This document shows, one piece after another, positions 1-4,641 of a stretch of DNA of 6,739 bases. Each line of letters opens with the position of its first letter. The first letter of the stretch is position 1. The translations under genes and the position numbers were made by a program. This DNA is from an uncultured Bacillota bacterium (GTDB taxonomy: Bacteria; Bacillota_I; Bacilli_A; RF39; UBA660), in the NCBI GenBank assembly GCA_946626905.1, contig CAMOVA010000037.1, forward strand, positions 1 to 6,739, read 5' to 3'. A model generated the notes under the pieces. That model saw only the letters and a program-made list of their open reading frames with translations. It made no database searches and was not told where the DNA came from.

Positions 1-20
1 GAATCCCTTATTCTCCACCA
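1..20 (+). tRNA. 3' end of a tRNA-like gene (tRNA-Ala, tRNA-Tyr or tmRNA), truncated by the window
   Basis: The first 20 bases read as the end of a tRNA or tmRNA. GAAT (1-4) fits the end of a T loop, CCCTT (5-9) the 3' strand of a T stem, ATTCTCC (10-16) the 3' strand of an acceptor stem, A17 the discriminator, and CCA (18-20) is encoded. The matching 5' end would be GGAGAAT, or GGGGAAT with a G-U pair at position 3. The second form is the alanine identity signal shared by tRNA-Ala and tmRNA, while GGAGAAT with discriminator A would fit tRNA-Tyr. Serine is unlikely because its discriminator is G. A terminator follows 10 bases later, so this is the last gene of its transcript. The type cannot be settled without the upstream sequence. 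Confidence 0.7.
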
Positions 21-30
21 TATGAAATTA

Positions 31-57
31 AAAAGAACTGAAAAGTTCTTTTTTTTT
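31..57 (+). terminator. Rho-independent terminator of the tRNA-like gene
   Basis: A 9-bp stem, AAAAGAACT (31-39) with AGTTCTTTT (44-52), closes on a GAAA tetraloop (40-43). A run of nine T follows the last C (49-57), part of it within the stem. It is placed to end the RNA gene at the window start. Positions 27-55 are identical to 725-753, the terminator after the acetyltransferase gene. Confidence 0.88.
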
Positions 58-133
58 ATCAAGAGTGGAGGATGACACTCATATTAAATATTCCTAAAAT
101 AATTATGTCAAACTTTTACATGCGGAATAATAT

Positions 134-163
134 TTTAAAATTTTGTAAAATATACGGTATAAT
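134..163 (+). promoter_or_regulatory. Probable sigma-A type promoter of the acetyltransferase gene
   Basis: A perfect -10 box TATAAT lies at 158-163. A weak -35 candidate, TTTAAA (134-139), is 18 bases upstream. Transcription would start near 170, only a few bases before the Shine-Dalgarno AAGGAG (172-177), giving a leader of about 17 bases. The rest of the 58-157 stretch holds no gene that I can support. Confidence 0.6.
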
Positions 164-186
164 ATTTATATAAGGAGTTTGTTTAC

Positions 187-729
187 ATGAAAAAATATGA
201 AACTATTAATATAGAGACAGATAGGATGATTTTAAAAAAAGGTGATTCATTTGCATCTAAAAAAGTTTATGAATATGATTTAACAAAATGCACTGGTATA
301 GATGGTCAAAATGAATTAGTTAAATTTGATAATCCTATTGATTTTATTGGTGATAATGTAGAAGAATATTATAATGAATGTGAAAATGATAAAATATATG
401 ATTGGTATCTATATTTAAAAAAAGATAATATTCCAATAGGTAATATTTTAGCTGACCGTGAAGATGAATATGGAGCAATAGAATTATCATATAATATTCA
501 TCCTGATTATTGGGGAAAAGGATATGCTACAGAAGCGGTTCAATCTATAATTGAATATTTGAAAGAATTAAAGTATAAAAAAGTTATAATTCATTTTTAT
601 GAGGGTAATAACAAATCAAAAAGGGTTTGTGAAAAACTAGGATTTAAATTAAATTCTAAGGAATTAAAATTCTATAAACCTACAAATAAAAATATTGAAG
701 AATATGAATATGTTTTAGATTTAGATTAA
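187..729 (+). CDS. GNAT-family N-acetyltransferase (RimJ/RimL-like)
   Basis: This 180-residue protein most likely transfers an acetyl group from acetyl-CoA to an amine; the substrate cannot be told. It resembles the RimJ/RimL branch of the GNAT fold: an N-terminal strand with TDRMIL (11-16), a central strand pair WYLYLKKDNIPIGNI (73-87), the pattern ELSYNIHPDYWGKGYATEA (99-117) with the acetyl-CoA pyrophosphate loop at W109-G-K-G-Y-A, and the late N142-K-S motif with EKLGFK (149-154). Residues 20-70 have no clear landmark and probably form the substrate-binding part. The ATG is chosen because AAGGAG (172-177) lies 9 bases before it. It is a one-gene unit with its own promoter and terminator; its TAA stop overlaps the first base of the terminator stem. 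Two of its three arginines are AGG, which is rare in the other genes, a weak hint of separate origin. Confidence 0.88.
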   Translation: MKKYETINIETDRMILKKGDSFASKKVYEYDLTKCTGIDGQNELVKFDNPIDFIGDNVEEYYNECENDKIYDWYLYLKKDNIPIGNILADREDEYGAIELSYNIHPDYWGKGYATEAVQSIIEYLKELKYKKVIIHFYEGNNKSKRVCEKLGFKLNSKELKFYKPTNKNIEEYEYVLDLD

Positions 730-753
730 AAAGAACTGAAAAGTTCTTTTTTT
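729..753 (+). terminator. Rho-independent terminator of the acetyltransferase gene
   Basis: The stem AAAAGAACT (729-737) pairs with AGTTCTTTT (742-750) around a GAAA loop (738-741). Seven T follow the last C (747-753). The stop codon of the acetyltransferase runs into the stem. The element is the same as the terminator at 31-57. Confidence 0.88.
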
Positions 754-758
754 GTTAT

Positions 759-784
759 AAAAAAAATCTACTATTTAGTAGATT
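759..784 (-). terminator. Rho-independent terminator of the zinc-ribbon gene (minus strand)
   Basis: Read on the minus strand, AATCTACT (784-777) pairs with AGTAGATT (772-765) around a short AAAT loop, and the RNA then runs into eight U (766-759). The stop codon of the minus-strand gene (785-783) overlaps the stem. It sits back-to-back with the plus-strand terminator at 729-753, insulating the two convergent genes. Confidence 0.85.
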
Positions 785-1178
785 AGTAAGTTACAACATA
801 AATGAATTGAATAGCTACCAATACAAATGTTGTAATTGATAACCAGAATCCAGCAGTATTATAACCATTTTTGAAATTTTTTCTTTCTGATGTTGATAAA
901 CATACAGCGATAATTGCAAATACAGATTGTACTAGGACAAATCCAACAGCAAATGCTACTTGATTTTCAATATCAACTAGTGCGCTATCTAATTTATCAA
1001 AAGATGCAAATGCAAGTAATGCATATAAAGCGCCAATAATTCCAAGTACCATACTAGCAATTCCTTTTCCTTTTTTATTACTAGTATTAGTGAAATTAGA
1101 ATTATTTAAAGCAGCTCCACATCCAACGCATACTACAGCTTTTTCATCACATTTCTTACCACAATTTTGACAATACAT
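783..1178 (-). CDS. Small zinc-ribbon membrane protein of unknown function
   Basis: A 131-residue protein starting with a zinc ribbon: C3-x2-C6 and C17-x2-C20, in the pattern typical of short 'zinc_ribbon' domains of Firmicutes. A low-complexity linker rich in Asn, Ser and Thr follows (25-36), then three predicted membrane segments at about 39-59, 73-95 and 108-129. The layout, with KKGKGIASMVLGIIG (35-49) opening the membrane part, recalls DUF4190-like proteins that also follow zinc ribbons, but I cannot confirm the family. The role is unknown; the ribbon would face the cytoplasm if the N terminus stays inside. The start is supported by AAGGAGG (minus strand, 1191-1185) 6 bases before the ATG. 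It is the last gene of the minus-strand group and has its own promoter at 1226-1198. Confidence 0.82.
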   Translation of the reverse strand: MYCQNCGKKCDEKAVVCVGCGAALNNSNFTNTSNKKGKGIASMVLGIIGALYALLAFASFDKLDSALVDIENQVAFAVGFVLVQSVFAIIAVCLSTSERKNFKNGYNTAGFWLSITTFVLVAIQFIYVVTY

Positions 1179-1197
1179 TTTAATCCTCCTTAATTAA

Positions 1198-1226
1198 ATT
1201 ATACATTATATTAGTCTTAATTACAA
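1198..1226 (-). promoter_or_regulatory. Promoter of the zinc-ribbon gene
   Basis: On the minus strand TTGTAA (1226-1221) and TATAAT (1203-1198) are separated by exactly 17 bases, a good sigma-A type promoter. A second TATAAT lies at 1210-1205. The predicted start site near 1191 falls at the first base of the AAGGAGG ribosome site, so the leader would be only about 13 bases. The promoter lies in the short gap after the phosphoesterase gene, so the zinc-ribbon gene can be expressed apart from it; no terminator separates the two. Confidence 0.65.
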
Positions 1227-1228
1227 TA

Positions 1229-2071
1229 TTATTTGTTAACCATTCTATATAAATTGAATGATGGTTTATTTCTTAATCTAAAATTATATGATGATGTACC
1301 AATACCACCAGAAATATATAAATCAGTTTGTTTAATTTTATAATGTGCTTTATAGTATTTTTTAGCACCTTTTGGTAAAGATGGATTTATTGGTATATTT
1401 ACTTGTTTGTTATGTGAATGACCAGCAAGTACTAAATTATAATTACTTAAATCTATATCTTTAACATAGTCAGGTTCATGCATAAGTAAAATAGAGTATA
1501 TAGGTTTTTCTTTTCCTTTTAAGAATTCTTCTGTTGTTTTAATACGATCTTTTATATCAGTTTGATTATTTAAATTAGAACTTAAACCTGATATAACAAT
1601 AAATCTATCTGATTCTAAATAAATTGTTTCATATGTATCATTTAAATTTTTAAATCCAGCATTTTCAATTATTAAATTCCAGTTTTTTAATTTTATATCA
1701 TGATCACCTGTGATTGCGAATTTATCAACAGTTACATTTATTTTAGATAAGATACTTGAAATTTCATCAGCTTGTTCATTAGAAAGTTCAGTATCTTTAT
1801 CAACTAAGTCACCAGTAAATACTACGATATCTGGTTTAGTTTTATTTACTTTATCTACTAATTCTTTTAATTCTTTTTTGTGAGTAATTCTTCCGTAATG
1901 AATATCAGAGATATGAACTATTTTTAATCCATAATAATCATTTGTTAGATTAGAATTTATAATTTTATATTCTTTAGTAATAATATTTTTTGTTCCTATA
2001 AATCTACCATAGAGTAATATAGATAAAAATACTACAATAATTAAAATAAAAAATTTTATTAACTTTTTCAT
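1229..2071 (-). CDS. Membrane-anchored calcineurin-like metallophosphoesterase (YkuE/YaeI-like)
   Basis: A 280-residue protein with an N-terminal hydrophobic anchor (about 4-22) that would leave the catalytic domain outside the membrane, then the metallophosphoesterase motifs in order: D56-I-H58, G87-D88-L-V-D91, G122-D123-H124-D125, H198 in LLMHEPD, and G217-H218-S-H220. These residues normally hold two metal ions and cleave phosphoester bonds. The substrate is unknown; relatives such as YkuE are linked to the cell envelope, which is family knowledge. The third motif is usually GNHD or GNHE; here the Asn is Asp (codon GAT at 1705-1703). The ATG is preceded by GGTGA (2079-2075). It lies 11 bases after the CPBP protease gene and is probably cotranscribed with it. 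Confidence 0.88.
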   Translation of the reverse strand: MKKLIKFFILIIVVFLSILLYGRFIGTKNIITKEYKIINSNLTNDYYGLKIVHISDIHYGRITHKKELKELVDKVNKTKPDIVVFTGDLVDKDTELSNEQADEISSILSKINVTVDKFAITGDHDIKLKNWNLIIENAGFKNLNDTYETIYLESDRFIVISGLSSNLNNQTDIKDRIKTTEEFLKGKEKPIYSILLMHEPDYVKDIDLSNYNLVLAGHSHNKQVNIPINPSLPKGAKKYYKAHYKIKQTDLYISGGIGTSSYNFRLRNKPSFNLYRMVNK

Positions 2072-2082
2072 AAATCACCATC

Positions 2083-2790
2083 TTACATAAATATTAGTGT
2101 CATAAATTGAAGCGCTACTAAAATGCCGTTATGCATTAAATGTAGTGAAGTTGATATCCATATGTTATCAGAATCAGCTAAAATATAAGCAAAGGCAAAT
2201 CCAGGAGCACAATAAGGTATTAAATATAATAAGTCTAAAGGGCCTCTAAAACCTGTTACAATATGTAAAGCACCAAATATTAGTCCAGATACTAAAATAA
2301 ATAATATTTTATTAGGAATAATATTTCTAATACTTTGTCTAAAGATCATTTCTTCAGTAATTGGAGCTATAATTACTGAAGTTATAAAAATGTATAAAGG
2401 ACTTATTTTAAAAGTGTCTCTTATTACTTTTTCATTTCCTGATACATCATTACCACCCATTATCATTCCTATAATCATATTACTCATAATCATTATACCT
2501 ACAGCTATTAGCCAATATTTAAAATATTTTTTAAAGTAAGTTTTATGATTCTTTACTATATCTTTAAAGTCTCTTGTTACTTTTTTGTTCATAACTAATA
2601 ATATAGAACACATAGTAATAATTTCTGTTAAAAGAATACATATTATTTTGACTCTTTTAGATAACTCATTATAATCAATATTAAATAGTTTTAAAAAGCT
2701 AATTAAAAAGCTTGCTAGAAAGATATAAAAGAAAATACATAACATTCCTTTTGAAGCTTCTTTTTTATAAGTTGATAGGTCTTTATTCAT
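2083..2790 (-). CDS. CPBP-family intramembrane metalloprotease (CaaX protease-like)
   Basis: A 235-residue, strongly hydrophobic protein with about six or more membrane segments. The three family motifs are all present in the C-terminal half: E146-E147-x3-R151 (TEEMIFR), F172-x3-H176 (FGALH), and H217-x3-N221 (HLMHN). They form the glutamate/histidine active site known from the CaaX protease Rce1 and bacterial CPBP (Abi) proteins. Bacterial members process membrane-bound peptides, give immunity to bacteriocins, or have unknown tasks; no bacteriocin-like gene is visible nearby, so the substrate is open. AGGTGA (2800-2795) lies 4 bases before the ATG, and an extended -10 promoter is directly upstream. 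It is the first gene of the minus-strand unit with the metallophosphoesterase. Confidence 0.9.
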   Translation of the reverse strand: MNKDLSTYKKEASKGMLCIFFYIFLASFLISFLKLFNIDYNELSKRVKIICILLTEIITMCSILLVMNKKVTRDFKDIVKNHKTYFKKYFKYWLIAVGIMIMSNMIIGMIMGGNDVSGNEKVIRDTFKISPLYIFITSVIIAPITEEMIFRQSIRNIIPNKILFILVSGLIFGALHIVTGFRGPLDLLYLIPYCAPGFAFAYILADSDNIWISTSLHLMHNGILVALQFMTLIFM

Positions 2791-2805
2791 ATAATCACCT
2801 TATTA

Positions 2806-2834
2806 ATTATATCATTAAATTAATCTTTAATAAA
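2806..2834 (-). promoter_or_regulatory. Promoter of the CPBP protease-phosphoesterase unit
   Basis: On the minus strand TGATATAAT (2814-2806) is an extended -10 box. A weak -35 candidate, TTTATT (2834-2829), is 17 bases upstream. The start site is expected near 2800, at the ribosome site AAGGTGA itself, so the leader would be only 10-13 bases. It is divergent from the rimP promoter, whose -10 box has the same nine bases. Confidence 0.6.
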
Positions 2835-2861
2835 TAAATTTTATAAATTATAAAAAAAAGG

Positions 2862-2889
2862 TTTAAAAATAGCAAAAGTATGATATAAT
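2862..2889 (+). promoter_or_regulatory. Promoter of the rimP-nusA-ylxR-infB operon
   Basis: A perfect TATAAT (2884-2889) is preceded by TGA, making an extended -10 box. TTTAAA (2862-2867), 16 bases upstream, is a partial -35. Transcription should start around 2895-2897, giving a leader of about 50 bases that holds the hairpin at 2902-2927. Confidence 0.7.
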
Positions 2890-2901
2890 TAATTAGACGG
2901 C

Positions 2902-2927
2902 AAAGAGTGGGGAAAATCCCACTCTTT
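2902..2927 (+). promoter_or_regulatory. rimP operon leader hairpin, possible NusA-responsive attenuator
   Basis: AAAGAGTGGG (2902-2911) pairs perfectly with CCCACTCTTT (2918-2927) around a six-base loop, forming a 10-bp stem close to the expected transcript start. The tract after it, TTTAATATAAT, is AT-rich but an imperfect U tract. In Bacillus subtilis the same operon has a leader terminator that depends on NusA and lets NusA limit its own synthesis; I recall this and have not checked it. The weak U tract here fits such a site, but it could instead be a plain 5' stabilising hairpin. Confidence 0.65.
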
Positions 2928-2947
2928 AATATAATAGTGGAGGAATT

Positions 2948-3211
2948 ATGGAGTTAGAAGAAAAAATTAAAAGTTTAATTGAAAAAAGTATTGAAGACGC
3001 AGGTTATATACTTGATGAAGTTGTTTATGAAAAAGAAGGAAGTAATAATTTTCTTAGAATTATAATTGATAAAAAGGGTGTTATGGAAGTAGAAGATTGT
3101 GTTACAGTTTCTAATATTGTAAATCCTATTTTGGATAAAGAAGATCCAATAAGTGATAGCTATATATTAGATGTTTGTTCAAAAGAGAAAGGTAGTGAAG
3201 AAGATGAATAG
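2948..3211 (+). CDS. rimP: Ribosome maturation factor RimP, N-terminal domain only
   Basis: RimP helps assemble the 30S ribosomal subunit. The 87 residues match the N-terminal domain of the family: LRIIIDKKG (36-44), the conserved acidic stretch VEDCVTVSNIV (48-58), LDKEDPI (62-68) and YILDV (72-76). At the point where the family continues with SSPG and an SH3-like C-terminal domain (usual length about 150 residues), this protein has C77-SKEKGSEEDE and stops. The final codons also form the ribosome site of nusA, and the stop overlaps the nusA start by 8 bases, so this looks like a settled deletion rather than a fresh frameshift. GGAGG (2939-2943) lies 4 bases before the ATG. It is the first gene of the operon, and its neighbours confirm the name. 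Confidence 0.88.
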   Translation: MELEEKIKSLIEKSIEDAGYILDEVVYEKEGSNNFLRIIIDKKGVMEVEDCVTVSNIVNPILDKEDPISDSYILDVCSKEKGSEEDE

Positions 3212-4364
3212 TAAAGAATTTAAAAAAGCAGTAGACTTACTTGTTAAAGAAAAAGGAATTGATCCAGAAGTTATTTATGAAGCAATGGAATTAGCGCTTA
3301 CATCAGCTTATAAAAAGAATTATAATTCTTTATCAAATGTAAGAGTTGATATTGATAGAGATACTGGTGATATTAAAGTTTATTCATTTAAAACAGTTGT
3401 TGATAGATCTGAAGAAGATAAATATAAAAAATTCTCTGATATTGATTTTTCAACAATAAGTGATGATGAAGATGAAGAAGATGAACCAGTACTTCCATTT
3501 GTATATGATCCAAAGATTCATTTAACTTTAGAAGAAGCTAAGAAGATAGTTCCAGATATTAAAATAGGTGATACTATTGAAGAAGAAGTAACTCCTAAAG
3601 ATTTTGGTAGAGTTGCAGCTTCTACAGCAAAACAAGTTGTTATTCAAAAAATAAGAGAAGCTGAAAGAAATGTTATAATTGATGAATTCAGCGATAAAGA
3701 AGGAGAACTTGTTAGTGGTATCGTTGAAATGGAAGATGAAAGAAACTATTATATTGATTTAGGAAGAACACAAGGGATTTTATCTAAAAATGAAATAATT
3801 CCTGGTGAAACAATTGCAATGGGTTCTTCAATTAAAGTATATATAACAAAAGTAGAAAATAATTCAAAAGGACCTTTGATTTTACTTTCAAGAACTCATT
3901 ATGGATTTATTAAAAGATTATTTGAACTTGAAATTCCAGAAATTAATGAAGGTATAATTCTTGTATACAGTGTTGCTAGAGATGCTGGTAATAGAACTAA
4001 AATAGCTGTTTATTCAGAAGATCCAAATGTAGATCCAATCGGTTCTTGTATTGGAGAAAGAGGAAGTAGAATAGCAAATATTTTAAAAGAATTATCTGGT
4101 GAAAAAGTAGATGTAGTAGCTTATGATAAAGATCCAGTTGTATTCATTGAACATGCTTTAGCTCCAGCAAAGAATTTACATGTTTTTGTTACTGATGAAG
4201 AAAAGAAAGAAGCATATGTAATAGTTGATGATGATAATCTTTCTTTAGCAATTGGTAAGAAAGGTTCAAATGTTAGATTAGCAGCGCGTTTAACTCATTA
4301 TAAAATTGATGTTAAAAGTTATGATCAAGCAAGAGAAGATGGAATTAATATATTAGGTGATTAA
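3204..4364 (+). CDS. nusA: Transcription termination/antitermination factor NusA
   Basis: NusA binds RNA polymerase and nascent RNA and controls pausing, termination and antitermination. The 386 residues contain the N-terminal polymerase-binding domain (about 1-155, with VTPKDFGRVAASTAKQVV at 129-146), the S1 domain (about 165-230), KH1 with GERG (284-287) and KH2 with LAIGKKGSNVRLAARLT (348-364). There are no C-terminal acidic repeats, as usual in Firmicutes. An insertion of roughly 30 residues rich in Asp and Glu (about 68-105) interrupts the N-terminal domain relative to my recollection of the B. subtilis protein. I chose the ATG at 3204 because the protein from there begins like other NusA proteins and AAAGG (3188-3192) lies upstream; an ATG at 3171 would add 11 atypical residues inside rimP. 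It overlaps rimP by 8 bases. Confidence 0.95.
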   Translation: MNSKEFKKAVDLLVKEKGIDPEVIYEAMELALTSAYKKNYNSLSNVRVDIDRDTGDIKVYSFKTVVDRSEEDKYKKFSDIDFSTISDDEDEEDEPVLPFVYDPKIHLTLEEAKKIVPDIKIGDTIEEEVTPKDFGRVAASTAKQVVIQKIREAERNVIIDEFSDKEGELVSGIVEMEDERNYYIDLGRTQGILSKNEIIPGETIAMGSSIKVYITKVENNSKGPLILLSRTHYGFIKRLFELEIPEINEGIILVYSVARDAGNRTKIAVYSEDPNVDPIGSCIGERGSRIANILKELSGEKVDVVAYDKDPVVFIEHALAPAKNLHVFVTDEEKKEAYVIVDDDNLSLAIGKKGSNVRLAARLTHYKIDVKSYDQAREDGINILGD

Positions 4365-4365
4365 T

Positions 4366-4623
4366 ATGAAAATGAAAAAAATACCATATCGTACTTGCGT
4401 TATTACTAAAGAAAAATTTCCAAAAGGAGAATTAATACGTGTAGTTAGAACTCCAGAAGGAAATGTAGTTGTTGATCAAACAGGACGTCTTAATGGACGT
4501 GGTGCTTATTTAAAACGCGATATTGAAGTAATTAATAAAGCACAAAATTCGAAGTTATTAAATAAGTATTTAGAAGTAGAAGTTCCAGATAGTATTTATG
4601 ATGAATTAAAGAAGTGTATATAA
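4366..4623 (+). CDS. ylxR: YlxR family RNA-binding protein (RnpM)
   Basis: An 85-residue basic protein with the full YlxR signature: IPYRTCV (6-12), PKGELIRVVR (20-29), TGRLNGRGAYL (40-50) and a C-terminal VPDSIYDEL (73-81). YlxR proteins bind RNA; recent work on B. subtilis describes the protein as a modulator of RNase P named RnpM, which is family knowledge. I place the start at ATG 4366, 6 bases after AGGTG (4355-4359), which lies within the end of nusA. A GTG at 4357 and an ATG at 4372 are in the same frame but are worse spaced. It follows the nusA stop by one base, so translation is probably coupled. Five of its six arginines use CGT or CGC while nusA uses AGA in 16 of 17. It ends in a double stop, TAATAA. 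Confidence 0.93.
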   Translation: MKMKKIPYRTCVITKEKFPKGELIRVVRTPEGNVVVDQTGRLNGRGAYLKRDIEVINKAQNSKLLNKYLEVEVPDSIYDELKKCI

Positions 4624-4641
4624 TAAGAAAGAGGTGATAAT

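Larger units (their letters stand above)
2791..2947. other. Divergent intergenic region between the accessory and rimP operons
   Basis: This very AT-rich stretch holds no gene. It contains two divergent promoters, each with the -10 sequence TGATATAAT, about 70 bases apart, plus the rimP leader hairpin. The two transcripts do not overlap if the predicted starts (near 2800 minus and near 2896 plus) are right. Apart from these elements I see no operator-like palindrome. Confidence 0.6.

Noticed and set aside
63..80. Inverted repeat GAGTG/CACTC with an 8-base loop upstream of the acetyltransferase promoter
   Set aside because: The stem is only 5 bp, there is no T tract, and it lies upstream of the predicted transcript start. 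It could be a chance repeat or a weak operator; nothing supports a role.
72..173. Short open frame of about 33 codons starting at ATG 72 after GTGGAGG
   Set aside because: The GGAGG touches the ATG with no spacing, the frame runs through the acetyltransferase promoter, and the peptide has no recognisable feature.
3171..3203. Upstream ATG for nusA at 3171, adding 11 residues
   Set aside because: The added residues lie wholly within rimP and do not resemble the start of NusA proteins, while the ATG at 3204 gives the expected N terminus and has an upstream purine-rich site.
4357..4365. GTG at 4357 as the start of ylxR
   Set aside because: The GTG is part of the AGGTG ribosome site that serves the ATG at 4366; using it as start would leave no well-placed ribosome site.
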